NCBI GenBank assembly: GCA_021296065.1
Contig: JAGWBD010000004.1
Location: forward strand, 1 to 58,321
Length of the DNA: 58,321 nt
DNA from: Anaerolineae bacterium
Lineage (GTDB): Bacteria > Chloroflexota > Anaerolineae > Aggregatilineales > Phototrophicaceae
Direction of reading: 5' to 3'
In this document: positions 32,716 through 41,346 of the stretch, one piece after another
Position numbering within the stretch: position 1 is the stretch's first letter
Layout: every line of letters begins with the position of its first letter
Position numbers and translations under genes: made by a program
The notes under the pieces: generated by a model
Databases searched by the model: none
What the model saw: only the letters and a program-made list of their open reading frames with translations
Told to the model about the DNA's origin: nothing

Positions 32716-33456
32716 ATGGCTAGCAAAATTGTTCCGCCAGAATACAACAAGGATGTTTTCAGTTGCCCCTATTGTGGCGTGTACTCTTCACACTTTTGGA
32801 TGCATCAACATAGTCTGAAATCCCTATTGAATGCCCTGTTGGAAGCCCAGGAAATCGGAGTCGGCCTAACCTTCAGAGGGATTGAACTCAGCATTTGCCG
32901 ACAATGCCAAAAAACTAGCGTCTGGATAGTGTGGGATGAAGAGCGAATAAATCAACACGACGTAAATTACACAAAACGCGTTGGCAGACTCATATTCCCT
33001 GGGCCATATGCTGCGCCCGCTCCCAGCGAAGATATGCCGGAAGAAATCAGGGTGGATTACCTTGAGGCGCGAAGAATCGTTATGGCCTCGCCAAGAGGGG
33101 CCGCTGCTCTTCTCCGTCTTTGCATACAAAAACTCATGCCTATGGTGGGAGAAAAGGGCAAAGACCTGAATGACGATATCGGGTCACTGGTAAAGAAGGG
33201 TTTGCGCCCAGAGATTCAGATGGCATTGGACAGCGTGCGGGTTATCGGAAACGAGGCGGTTCATCCGGGAGTTTTGGATCTGAATGATGACCCTGACACT
33301 GCGCTGGCCATGTTTGAACTGGTAAATCTCATCGTTGAACACGCAATAACGGCCAAGAAGAAGGCCGAGACCGCTTACTACAGCAGTGTTCCCAAAAACA
33401 AACGAGAAGCCATCGCGAAACGCGACGGCAGGCAACCCAAGGAAAACGTCGACTAA
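32716..33456 (+). CDS. DUF4145 domain protein with zinc-ribbon head
   Basis: A 246-residue protein. The N-terminal region carries C-P-Y-C (about 18-21) and C-R-Q-C (about 61-64), a zinc ribbon. The C-terminal part (about 120-225) matches DUF4145: RRIVMASPRGAAALLRLC, then VGEKGKDLNDDIGSLV, and the signature VRVIGNEAVHPG. DUF4145 domains are often fused to restriction or anti-phage proteins, but alone the function is unknown. The region is clearly lower in GC than the flanks and has many codons ending in A or T, so it is likely acquired. A basic tail (KKNKREAIAKRDGRQPKE type) may bind nucleic acid. Confidence 0.75.
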   Translation: MASKIVPPEYNKDVFSCPYCGVYSSHFWMHQHSLKSLLNALLEAQEIGVGLTFRGIELSICRQCQKTSVWIVWDEERINQHDVNYTKRVGRLIFPGPYAAPAPSEDMPEEIRVDYLEARRIVMASPRGAAALLRLCIQKLMPMVGEKGKDLNDDIGSLVKKGLRPEIQMALDSVRVIGNEAVHPGVLDLNDDPDTALAMFELVNLIVEHAITAKKKAETAYYSSVPKNKREAIAKRDGRQPKENVD

Positions 33457-33459
33457 CCC

Positions 33460-35832
33460 TCAGCGCTCAAACAGCAGCCACAGCCGGTGCAGCAAGCCGC
33501 GCTGACGCATCGCCAGACTCAGCAGCGCGATCGTCAACAACAGGACCGACACGATCAGCGCGATGATGCCCTCCGTCGGGCGCACGAACTCGAAGAGTTC
33601 CGGCTGCACATAGAAGCCGATGATCACCAGCAGCGTGAAGGCCAGGCCGATGGCGGTCGCCGTGCGCTGTTGCCACAGCGTGCGCGGACGCGCGAAGTCG
33701 ATGCCGAAGGTGTTCCAGAAGATGAGGATGCCGAAGAAGGTGGCGAAGATCGCCAGCGCGCTGCGCGCCGCCGCCGCGTCGCGGCCTGTCGCGAACCAGG
33801 TCGCCGCGTAGAGCAGGGCCATCATCACCGAGCCGATGAAGGCGCCGCTGACCACGTAGTCGAAGACGTCGTCGCGGAAGTTGGCCATGAAGGCCGGCCG
33901 CAGCCACTTGATCGCCACCAGGGTCGCGATGACGTTGACCGTGCCGAAAGTCACCCAGTTGATCTGCACCGGCGTGATGGCGAAGGGCAAGGCCATGAAG
34001 CCCACGAAGACGAAGAGCAGCACGTTGTAAAAGGTCTTGGTCAGGAACATGCGCACCGTGCCGTAGATCGTTTGCGTGATCTCGCGGCCCTCGGCGAAGG
34101 CCCGCGGCAGGGTCGACATGGCGTTGTTGAGCAGCAGAATGTCGCCGATCTCGCGCGCGATGCGGGCGCCGTCGTTCATCACGATGGCCAGGTCGGCCTG
34201 CTTCAGCGCCGGCACGTCATTGACCCCGTCGCCGACCATGGCCACGTGGGCGCCGCCCTGCTGCAGGGCCTCTACCAGACGTCGCTTGGTCTCCGGCGCG
34301 ACGCGCGCGAAGATGCTGCCCTGCTGCGCCGCTCCCGCGAATTCCGCGTCGCCCATGCTCTCCAGTTGCGCCCCGGTCCAGGCCGGTTCGGTCGCCATGC
34401 TCGCCGCGCCGGCGATGGCGCGCACGGTCTCCATGTGGTCGCCCGAGATGACCTTCAGCGCCACGTCCTGCGCGCGGAAGGCCTGCAGGGTAGCGGCGGA
34501 GTCCGGTCGCAGGCTGTCGCTGAGCGTGACCAACGCCAGGGGCTCGGCGTCAGTGGGCAACTGGCCGTCCTGCGGCGCGGTGAGGCTGCGCGCGAAGGTC
34601 AGCACGCGCAGGCCGCGCGCCGAGAGCGCCTGCGCCTGCTCGCGCAGTTCCGCTGCCGTTTCGTTGAGCAGACGCTCGGGCGCGCCGAGAAACAGCGTCT
34701 CCTGCGGCAACACCACGGCGCCCCACTGCCGCGCGGAACTGAAGGGGATCTCGCGCAGCTTCTCCACGGCGGGCGGCGGCAAGGCTGCCTGCACGTGCCC
34801 GGCGACGGCCGCGGCCGTGCCGTTGTGGTGCGCCAGATTGGCGCTGTAACGCCGCAGCTGACGCCGCACCTCCTCCGGCGTCGCGCCATTGAGCGGCAGG
34901 ATGTCGGCCACGACAAGGCGGTTTTCGGTGAGCGTGCCCGTCTTGTCGAAGCAGAGCACGGTGGCGTTGGCCAGCGACTCGACGGCGTTGACGCGGCGCA
35001 CCAGGGTCTGGTGGCGCGCGATGCTCAGGGCGCCGATGGTGAGCGAGATCATGATCACCAGCAGCAGACCGTAGGGCACCAGGCTGGTGATGAAGACCAC
35101 GCTTTCCTTGACGCGTTCCAGCAGGTCCAGCCCGGCCAGGGAACCGGCCAGCCAGAGCATGGGGGCCAGCACCAGCATCAGCAGGATGGCGATGTCGACG
35201 ATCACCATCACCTTGCGCTGGGTGGGCGTCAGGGGGTGCTTCCAGGCCCGCGCGGACTGGGCGATGCGGTTGATCATGCTGTCCGCGCCGACGGCCGTGG
35301 CCACCATCAGGCCCGTCCCGGCGACGCACCAGGAGCCGGAATAGACGGCATCGTCGACGTCCTTCAGTACCGAGTCGGATTCGCCGCTCAGTTGCGATTC
35401 GTCGACCTCAAGCGCGTCGCTGGCCAGCACGCGCCCGTCCACCACCAGACGCTCGCCCGGCTGCAGCGGCAGCACGTCGTCGATCACCAGTTCGCGGATG
35501 CCGACTTCGCTCAGCGCACCGTCGCGCCAGACGCGCACCTTGTGTTCCGACAGCGCCACCAGACGGTCCAGACGGCGCTTGGCGATCATCTCCTGAGCCG
35601 TGCCCAGCACGGCGTTGCTGACCACGCTGAAGCCCGCGAAGAGGGCCACCATGTACTCGCGGAAGTGGACGATGACGCCCAGCAGGGGGAAAAGCACCAG
35701 GTTGAAAATGTTGAAGAGGTTGTCGCGCAGGATATCGAGGTAGCTGCGGCCCACGCGCGGCTGCCAGGCGTTGTCCTCCCCGCGCGCTACCCGTGCGGCG
35801 ACTTCATTGCTGGACAGCCCCCTGGTTGACAA
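33460..35832 (-). CDS. P-type cation-transporting ATPase (HAD-IC family, CtpE-like)
   Basis: A 790-residue P2-type ATPase. Order of motifs: N-terminal actuator with SGES (149-152), the M4 ion-binding segment VPYGL (252-256), the phosphorylation site DKTGT with Asp296, the nucleotide-binding region, the hinge GDGVNDVPALKQ, and six C-terminal spans. VPYGL in place of the common PEGL/PVAL motif resembles the Mycobacterium CtpE group, proposed to export calcium. No heavy-metal binding head is present. The ion is therefore tentative. Its stop lies three bases from the stop of the DUF4145 gene; the two are convergent. Confidence 0.86.
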   Translation of the reverse strand: MSTRGLSSNEVAARVARGEDNAWQPRVGRSYLDILRDNLFNIFNLVLFPLLGVIVHFREYMVALFAGFSVVSNAVLGTAQEMIAKRRLDRLVALSEHKVRVWRDGALSEVGIRELVIDDVLPLQPGERLVVDGRVLASDALEVDESQLSGESDSVLKDVDDAVYSGSWCVAGTGLMVATAVGADSMINRIAQSARAWKHPLTPTQRKVMVIVDIAILLMLVLAPMLWLAGSLAGLDLLERVKESVVFITSLVPYGLLLVIMISLTIGALSIARHQTLVRRVNAVESLANATVLCFDKTGTLTENRLVVADILPLNGATPEEVRRQLRRYSANLAHHNGTAAAVAGHVQAALPPPAVEKLREIPFSSARQWGAVVLPQETLFLGAPERLLNETAAELREQAQALSARGLRVLTFARSLTAPQDGQLPTDAEPLALVTLSDSLRPDSAATLQAFRAQDVALKVISGDHMETVRAIAGAASMATEPAWTGAQLESMGDAEFAGAAQQGSIFARVAPETKRRLVEALQQGGAHVAMVGDGVNDVPALKQADLAIVMNDGARIAREIGDILLLNNAMSTLPRAFAEGREITQTIYGTVRMFLTKTFYNVLLFVFVGFMALPFAITPVQINWVTFGTVNVIATLVAIKWLRPAFMANFRDDVFDYVVSGAFIGSVMMALLYAATWFATGRDAAAARSALAIFATFFGILIFWNTFGIDFARPRTLWQQRTATAIGLAFTLLVIIGFYVQPELFEFVRPTEGIIALIVSVLLLTIALLSLAMRQRGLLHRLWLLFER

Positions 35833-35882
35833 GGCCGCTGGCTCCCGCGCTCTGGCGTGAAGCCGAGTTTACCACAGGCGAC

Positions 35883-37025
35883 TCAGCGCCGGTGCGACAG
35901 GGCCAGCCCTTCGTAACGCGCGATGACTTCGTCCATGGCGGCCGACCAGCTGCGCCCTTGCGCGTCGGCGCGCGCCTGGCGGCCCAGGGCCCGGCGATGG
36001 TCCGCGTCGGCGGCCAGACGCTGCACACCATCGATCAGCCCGGCCTCGTCGCCCGGCGCGAAGCTGTAACCATTAATTCCCTCGCGCAGCAGTTCCGGCA
36101 CGCCGCCCGTGCGCGCCGCCACCGGCGGCAGGCCCGAGGCCATGGCTTCCAGCACGACCAGACCGTAAGACTCAACCGTGGACGGGAACACAAAGGCGTC
36201 CGCGCTGGCGTAGGCTTGCGCCAGGTCCATGCCCTGTAATGCGCCGGTAAAGCGCACCGGCAAGGCGGCCAACTGCGCTTCCAGCGGGCGCCGCGCCGGT
36301 CCGTCGCCGACCAGCGCCAGCTGCGCCTGCGGGACGGCCTGCAGCAGCGCGCCCAGGGAAGCCAGCCCCTTTTCCATGGACAGGCGACCGACGTAGAGCA
36401 GCAGCAGTTGTTGCGGATCGGCGGCGGCGAGACGCCGGCGCATGGCCGCGTCCGCGTGACGCGGGTGAAAGCGTTCGCCGTCCACACCACGCCGCCACAG
36501 CTGGACCGGCGCCGTCACGCCAATCTGGCGCAGACGTTGTTGCGCGCTGCGTGAGGGCGCCAGGGCGCAGTCGGCGCGATTGAGCACCATGCGCGTCAAC
36601 AAATTGATGCCCGGCTCAATCCCGCCGGCGTGTAGCGGTCCGAAGCGCCAGTGCCGCGCGATGCGCCCGTAATCAAGGTGCCACGAGACCAGCGTGGGCA
36701 GGCCCAGACGCCGTACCTGCCACCAGGCCGCCAGGCCAAAAATGGAGGGGTGCAGGAAATGCGTCACCTGCGGCGCGAAGTCCCGCAGGCGCCGCCACTG
36801 CTCCGCCGTGGGCAGGGCCATACGCAAGTCCGGATAAGGGGGAAAGGGCAGGCCTGGCGCGCTGCAGACCGGCGTGTTGGCGTAACGCTCAACCGGCCCG
36901 AGACGCGGCGTGAACAGCATGGACTCGATACCGCGGGCGGCCAGTTGATCAAGCAGACGACAGAGGACGGTGACGATTCCGTCAGTGCGCGGCAGAAAGG
37001 TCTCGCTGAAAAGCGCTACGCGCAC
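35883..37025 (-). CDS. Glycosyltransferase family 4 (GT-B) protein
   Basis: A 380-residue GT-B enzyme. The N-terminal domain has VRVALFSETFLPRTDGIVTV (acceptor side). The C-terminal domain has LLYVGRLSMEKG, LVGDGPARRPLE and the E-x7-E motif ESYGLVVLEAMASG that holds the nucleotide-sugar. It resembles the Mgt/PimB-type family that glycosylates diacylglycerol or phosphoinositol, with the substrate uncertain. The start is either GTG at 37025 (AAGG upstream, used here) or TTG at 37043. It comes after the cold-shock gene and its terminator on the same strand. Confidence 0.86.
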   Translation of the reverse strand: MRVALFSETFLPRTDGIVTVLCRLLDQLAARGIESMLFTPRLGPVERYANTPVCSAPGLPFPPYPDLRMALPTAEQWRRLRDFAPQVTHFLHPSIFGLAAWWQVRRLGLPTLVSWHLDYGRIARHWRFGPLHAGGIEPGINLLTRMVLNRADCALAPSRSAQQRLRQIGVTAPVQLWRRGVDGERFHPRHADAAMRRRLAAADPQQLLLLYVGRLSMEKGLASLGALLQAVPQAQLALVGDGPARRPLEAQLAALPVRFTGALQGMDLAQAYASADAFVFPSTVESYGLVVLEAMASGLPPVAARTGGVPELLREGINGYSFAPGDEAGLIDGVQRLAADADHRRALGRQARADAQGRSWSAAMDEVIARYEGLALSHRR

Positions 37026-37047
37026 ATGCCTTGCCAAATACAAAAAC

Positions 37048-37066
37048 AGCGGGGTTCACCCCGCCG
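37048..37066 (-). terminator. Rho-independent terminator of the cold-shock gene
   Basis: On the minus strand GCGGGG-TGAA-CCCCGC forms a perfect 6-bp GC stem with a four-base loop. TGTTTTTG follows directly. It lies about 30 bases after the stop of the csp gene and just before the glycosyltransferase start, which suggests that the latter has its own or read-through expression. Confidence 0.8.
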
Positions 37067-37094
37067 GGGTCTGGCTATCGTAGTGTGCTTTTTT

Positions 37095-37304
37095 CTATAC
37101 GCGAGAGACGTTGCTGGCCTGCTTGCCCTTCTGGCCCTCAACGATCTCAAACTCCACCGTTTCGCCTTCATCCAGGCTGCGGAATCCGCCGCCCAGAATC
37201 GCCGTGTAATGAACAAAAACGTCCGGTCCACCCTCCTGGGTGATAAAACCGTAACCCTTGTCGGCGTTGAACCACTTTACAGCGCCCTTTATGCGGTCTG
37301 CCAT
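37095..37304 (-). CDS. Cold-shock domain protein (CspA family)
   Basis: A 69-residue single-stranded nucleic-acid-binding protein of CspA type. The RNP1 motif KGYGFIT is at 16-22 and RNP2 VFVHY at 29-33, with the usual aromatic surface. It melts RNA secondary structure at low temperature. It is preceded by a 5' region of about 165 bases without genes, consistent with the long structured leader of cspA-type mRNAs; the AT-rich stretch near 37430-37450 is the best promoter candidate. The gene ends in a strong intrinsic terminator. Confidence 0.93.
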   Translation of the reverse strand: MADRIKGAVKWFNADKGYGFITQEGGPDVFVHYTAILGGGFRSLDEGETVEFEIVEGQKGKQASNVSRV

Positions 37305-37469
37305 CTTGCTACTCCCTGCCTTGCAAATTAAACGAGATTGGCCTTGTACCCACAGCCTGTCCCGTTACAGGGAGTCTGTGACACGCAGCTGCTCCGGGGC
37401 CTGTGCCCCCCTGGAAACGGAACTTACATCACTACCTTAATAATTACAAAAAGTGGCCCTATCCATTCT

Positions 37470-38771
37470 TCAGGCCTTGACTTCCCCCTGACTGCTGCGC
37501 GCCGGCAGGACCTCTGCCGCCGCTTCAGCGGGGCGCGCCTGCGCCGGGAGCAGCATCGTCATCAGGCCGGAGATCACGATGGCGCCGGCCACCAGCTGGA
37601 AGGAGGGCCCCAGGCCGATGATGCCGGCCAGCCAGCCGATGAAAGCGCTACCCAGCGCGCCGGTGCCAAAGACCAGCCCCAGCGCAGCGCCGGAGGCCAA
37701 CGCCTTGCTGGCCGGCAGGAAGCCCTGCGCCAACACCACGATCAAGCCGTGCGAGGCGCCGCTCAGCGTCCCCGCCAGGATGGCCAGCACAAAAGCCGGT
37801 ACGCCATCCGTCAGCGGCAGCAGGAAGAAGGTCGGCGCCGACAGCAGCATGCTGATGGCGATGACAAGACGCCGGTCATAGCGGTCCGCCAGACCGCCGA
37901 AAAAGACTCCCGCCAGGCCGGAACCAACCCAGAAGGAACTGGCAATCAGCCCGTACTCCGCCGGCGTCCAGCCCTTCTGCTGGAAGAGAAATGGAATGAA
38001 TGAGACCACGCCCGGCGAACCCAGACTGCGCAAACTGACCATGACGAGGAAGATCAGCAAAACGCCCACGGAGAGCGGCGCGCGCGCCTTGTTGCCCCTG
38101 GTCTGCTCCTTGCCGGCGGCCACGGCGGCACGATGCGCGCGATGTCCCGGCAGATACATCAGAATTAGAAACAGGCCCGGCAGCGAAAGCAGGGATATCC
38201 AGACGGCCGGCAGGGCCGTGCCGCGCTCCTGCAACAGCCCCGCCAGACCCGACCCCAGGGCCGCGCCGAAGGCGTTGCCGACCGGCACTGCGTTTTCCAG
38301 CAGCAGCCCGACCAGCGCCGGCCCGAATGCCAGACCCATCTGCCCTGAAAGGAAGAACCAGGCCATGTTGCTGGCCTCGCGTGGCGGGTGACTCTCCGCA
38401 GCGTATTTCATCCCCACCGGGTGAAAGGCGCCGCTGCCCAGAGCAGTGATGACGATGACGAAAGCCATCAACAACAACTGGCCGCTTTCCGCAGCCAGCA
38501 GGGCCATCAGCAGCATGCCCGCTGTCCAGCCAAGCCCGATGGAGCCCGTCCAGCGCCCGCCGACGCGGTCCGTCAGCCAGCCAAACATCGGTTGCGTGAC
38601 GGCGCCCATCAGTTGCATCAGGCCGACGATCAGGCCGAACTGTACGGCGCTCAGGGGCAACACGTACAGGCTGACAAAGGTCAACAGGACCGGGATCGAA
38701 CTCATGATGACGTCGAGGGCAAAATGTGAAAGTGAGACGGCCCAGAATTGCCGGGTGCGCGGAACGTACAT
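37470..38771 (-). CDS. Major facilitator superfamily transporter (fosmidomycin-resistance-like)
   Basis: A 433-residue carrier with 12 predicted spans. Family landmarks are HFALDVIMSSIPVLLTF in span 1, the loop D-R-V-G-G-R after span 2 (GWLTDRVGGRWTG), GAFHPVGMKYAAESHPP after span 4, and the second-half copy LADRYDRRLVIA. The F-H-P-x-G motif and N-terminal sequence match the fosmidomycin resistance (Fsr) subgroup. These export drugs or small metabolites with protons. It stands alone between the cold-shock gene and the divergent DUF3179 gene. Confidence 0.85.
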   Translation of the reverse strand: MYVPRTRQFWAVSLSHFALDVIMSSIPVLLTFVSLYVLPLSAVQFGLIVGLMQLMGAVTQPMFGWLTDRVGGRWTGSIGLGWTAGMLLMALLAAESGQLLLMAFVIVITALGSGAFHPVGMKYAAESHPPREASNMAWFFLSGQMGLAFGPALVGLLLENAVPVGNAFGAALGSGLAGLLQERGTALPAVWISLLSLPGLFLILMYLPGHRAHRAAVAAGKEQTRGNKARAPLSVGVLLIFLVMVSLRSLGSPGVVSFIPFLFQQKGWTPAEYGLIASSFWVGSGLAGVFFGGLADRYDRRLVIAISMLLSAPTFFLLPLTDGVPAFVLAILAGTLSGASHGLIVVLAQGFLPASKALASGAALGLVFGTGALGSAFIGWLAGIIGLGPSFQLVAGAIVISGLMTMLLPAQARPAEAAAEVLPARSSQGEVKA

Positions 38772-38936
38772 GCTTCAGGTCTCGTAACGGGCCAGGCTGG
38801 CCATGCGTCGGGCGACCATCATGCCGCGGCGGCGGCGGCCCTGTCAACCGCATTGGACTGCGTTGGGCGATGGCGGTAAGGTTTGCTGGCCTCAACGCAT
38901 CCACAATATGGACATACAACAGGGAAAGGCCTGACC

Positions 38937-40103
38937 ATGAGCATCATCTCGGGGCTGCGGCGCAGACACACGCTGTTGCTGCTCGCGCTCGTACTTGTCG
39001 TCGCCGCACTGGCGCTGCGCAGCGCGCCCATGACCGGACAGTCCGGATGCGCCGCGCCCTCCTTCGTGCGCTTCACCAGTTTCTGGGATACCACCGATTT
39101 TTGTATGCACACCGTGCCGCTGGAGGAAATCTTCTCCGGCGGTGTGCCGCCGGACGGCATTCCGCCTATTGACGACCCGGCCTTTGACTCGCTGGAGGTC
39201 GCCGGCCAGTGGTTGCAGCCGCAATCGCCCGTGCTTTCGCTGGAGTTGAACGGCACGGCGCGCGCCTACCCTCTGGCAATTCTGACACGGCACGAGATTG
39301 TCAACGACGTCTTTGACGACCAGCCCGTCGCCGTGACTTTCTGCCCGCTCTGCAACTCGGCCGTGGTCTTTGACCGTCGGGTGGACGGCGAGATCCTGCG
39401 CTTCGGCGTCTCCGGCAACCTGCGTCACAGCGACCTGGTGATGTGGGACGACCTGACCAAGAGCTGGTGGCAGCAGTTCACCGGCGAGGGCATCGTCGGC
39501 AGCTACGCCGGCACACAGCTGGAGTTGCTGCCCTCGCTGCTGGTCAGTTTCGGCGAGTTCCAGCAGCAATATCCACAGGGTGAAGTGCTCTCGCCCGGCT
39601 TCCGCGGCTACGGTTCCAACCCCTACGTCGGCTACGACAGCAGCCCGCGACCCTTCCTCTTCTTCGGTGAGCCGGACGAACGCCTCTTCGCGACCGAGCG
39701 CGTGCTGGGCGCCTTTCTGGGCGGCGAGTCCGTCGCCTGGCCCTTCCCGGCGCTAAGGGAAGCGCCGGTCATCAACGACAGCATCGGCGATTTCGAGGTC
39801 GTCGCCCTGTGGCAGCCAGGCCAGACCAGCGCGCTGGATGCCAGCGACATCAACAGTTCGCGCGACGTCGGCATGGCCGCGCTCTATGACCGCGAACTGG
39901 AGGGTCAGGTGCTCAGCTTCGCGCTGGATGCGGAAGGGCGCATCGTGGACGAGCAGACCAGTACGCGGTGGAACGTCTTCGGCACGGCGCTGGAGGGCGA
40001 ACTGGCCGGCAGCCAGTTACGGCAGCACCTCGCCTTCCCGCACTTCTGGTTCGCCTGGGCCGCCTTCCGGCCCGAAACGCGGGTCTACGGCCTGCCGCAA
40101 TAG
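38937..40103 (+). CDS. DUF3179 domain-containing exported protein
   Basis: A 388-residue protein with a signal anchor (residues 8-28: a run of Leu, Val and Ala after LRRRH). The DUF3179 core has the signature GTARAYPLAILTRHEIVND, followed by VTFCPLCNSAVVFDR with a C-x-x-C that could bind metal or form a disulfide. A later DLTKSWWQQFTGEGIVG is also characteristic. The function of the family is unknown. The ATG at 38937 is preceded by AGGGAAAGG. It is divergent from the MFS gene. Confidence 0.85.
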   Translation: MSIISGLRRRHTLLLLALVLVVAALALRSAPMTGQSGCAAPSFVRFTSFWDTTDFCMHTVPLEEIFSGGVPPDGIPPIDDPAFDSLEVAGQWLQPQSPVLSLELNGTARAYPLAILTRHEIVNDVFDDQPVAVTFCPLCNSAVVFDRRVDGEILRFGVSGNLRHSDLVMWDDLTKSWWQQFTGEGIVGSYAGTQLELLPSLLVSFGEFQQQYPQGEVLSPGFRGYGSNPYVGYDSSPRPFLFFGEPDERLFATERVLGAFLGGESVAWPFPALREAPVINDSIGDFEVVALWQPGQTSALDASDINSSRDVGMAALYDRELEGQVLSFALDAEGRIVDEQTSTRWNVFGTALEGELAGSQLRQHLAFPHFWFAWAAFRPETRVYGLPQ

Positions 40104-40154
40104 TCAACATCAGCAGGGGCTGTTCAGCGCAGCCCCTGTCTCACTTCCCTGTGG

Positions 40155-40730
40155 TCAGTCGGGGAAGAGCTCGCTCACCATCACCTGAAAGCCGGGGAGC
40201 GCGTCGCCACCCGCAATGACGTCGTCGCCCGTCATCATCAGCGCCGCCGCGCCCGGCCGGTGGATCTCAACGCTGCGCGCATCCGTATCGACCAGCCAGA
40301 CCATCTGCGTGCCATGCTGCAGGTAACGCGCCGCCTTCGCGCGCAACTCCCGCCAGCTGTTGCTCTCGCTGCGTATCTCGACGGCCACCCGCGGCGCCTC
40401 GCGCGGGATGATCTTGCCAAAGTGGGGGACGATGGCAACGTCCGGCCGGCTACGCCAATCCCCCAGGGCAAACAAGCCATCGGTGGCGACATAAAAAGCG
40501 GGCAACGCACCTGATGACAACCAGGTTCCAAGTTCAATGGCGACGAGGCCCTGGACTATGGCATGGATGTTGGTCGGTGACATGACGACGACGTCTCCCG
40601 CGGCGTTGAATTTGAAGTGGGTATCGGGATTGGCTTCGACCAGGGCGACGAACCCGTCGATCGTAAAGTCCGAGTGTCCAGCAACGACCATGCCATCAGC
40701 AAATGCGAGCTTTCGTTCTGCGATGTCCAC
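40155..40730 (-). CDS. Uma2 family (DUF820) endonuclease-like protein, copy 4
   Basis: A 191-residue Uma2 protein starting at a GTG with AGGAGGT five bases upstream. Motifs: TIDGFVALVEANPDTHFKF, VVVMSPTNIHA, SRPDVAI, VAVEIRSESNS and YLQHGTQMVWLVDTDARS, which is nearly identical to copy 1 in the last stretch. The end is VMVSELFPD. The PDV Asp, VEI Glu and following Lys are in the PD-(D/E)XK order. A TACACT box sits 28 bases ahead of the start. Confidence 0.87.
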   Translation of the reverse strand: MDIAERKLAFADGMVVAGHSDFTIDGFVALVEANPDTHFKFNAAGDVVVMSPTNIHAIVQGLVAIELGTWLSSGALPAFYVATDGLFALGDWRSRPDVAIVPHFGKIIPREAPRVAVEIRSESNSWRELRAKAARYLQHGTQMVWLVDTDARSVEIHRPGAAALMMTGDDVIAGGDALPGFQVMVSELFPD

Positions 40731-40758
40731 GTTGACCTCCTGCGTCTCGCCTGATTCC

Positions 40759-40764
40759 AGTGTA
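40759..40764 (-). promoter_or_regulatory. TACACT -10 box of Uma2 copy 4
   Basis: TACACT on the minus strand ends 28 bases before the GTG of Uma2 copy 4. TTGAGC lies 12 bases upstream, again closer than a normal -35. Confidence 0.4.
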
Positions 40765-40778
40765 CCTTGTTCTGCCGC

Positions 40779-41210
40779 TCAACGCGGTTGCAAGCCCTGC
40801 TCGCGGGCGTGGCGCTTCAAATAGTCCTCCAGTTCCTTCAGCGAGCGCACCAGCCGGTTCAGCGAAAATTGCAGCATCAGATTGACGACCTGGTCGTCGA
40901 AAGTCAGGCGCATGTCCGTGTAGACGCCGACCAGCTGCTTGCTGCGCGCGTAGGCAGAGCCCAGTTCCCAGGAAGTGCCGTCGTCGCTGGTGACGCCGTT
41001 GAGGTTGGCGATCACGAGGTCCGCCCGCTCCAGGTTTTCCACGTCCCAGTGAAAGACCAGTTCGGGGTCAAATGTGTCGCCGCTCTCGGGCGACTGGTCG
41101 CGATGCGGCAGGAAAGTCTCGAAGCCCGCAGCCTCGGCCACGTCATTTATCTGCTGGTCGAACCAGCGTTCCCCTTCGTTGAACAGCGGTCCGGCAATGT
41201 AAGCGTACAT
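40779..41210 (-). CDS. Nucleoside 2-deoxyribosyltransferase-like protein
   Basis: A 143-residue protein of the nucleoside 2-deoxyribosyltransferase/DUF4406-like fold. Motifs are MYAYIAGPLFNEGE at the N-terminus, a central WDVENLERADLVIANLNG with the D-x-V-x-A strand, and DGTSWELGSAYARSKQ, in which the Glu is the expected nucleophile. The ATG at 41210 is chosen because the family begins with this strand; longer starts add unrelated residues. It would cleave or exchange the base of a deoxynucleoside or nucleotide. It is divergent from cofE with a 136-base gap. Confidence 0.78.
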   Translation of the reverse strand: MYAYIAGPLFNEGERWFDQQINDVAEAAGFETFLPHRDQSPESGDTFDPELVFHWDVENLERADLVIANLNGVTSDDGTSWELGSAYARSKQLVGVYTDMRLTFDDQVVNLMLQFSLNRLVRSLKELEDYLKRHAREQGLQPR

Positions 41211-41346
41211 CGCTATCTTCCTGTCGTTGGAATTCAATGCTTTGATTATCCACATTCCTGCGCCACGCGTCAGCCGCTTCCCCTGTGATTCGCCGTCGCA
41301 GACTGCCATAATTGCGCATCATGCGGATGTCATCGCGCTGCAAGCC

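Noticed and set aside
33487-35829. Plus-strand reading frame of about 780 codons opposite the P-type ATPase gene
   Set aside because: The minus strand has DKTGT, SGES and the other ATPase motifs. The plus-strand product is Gln/His/Arg-rich without any domain, as expected for an antisense shadow.
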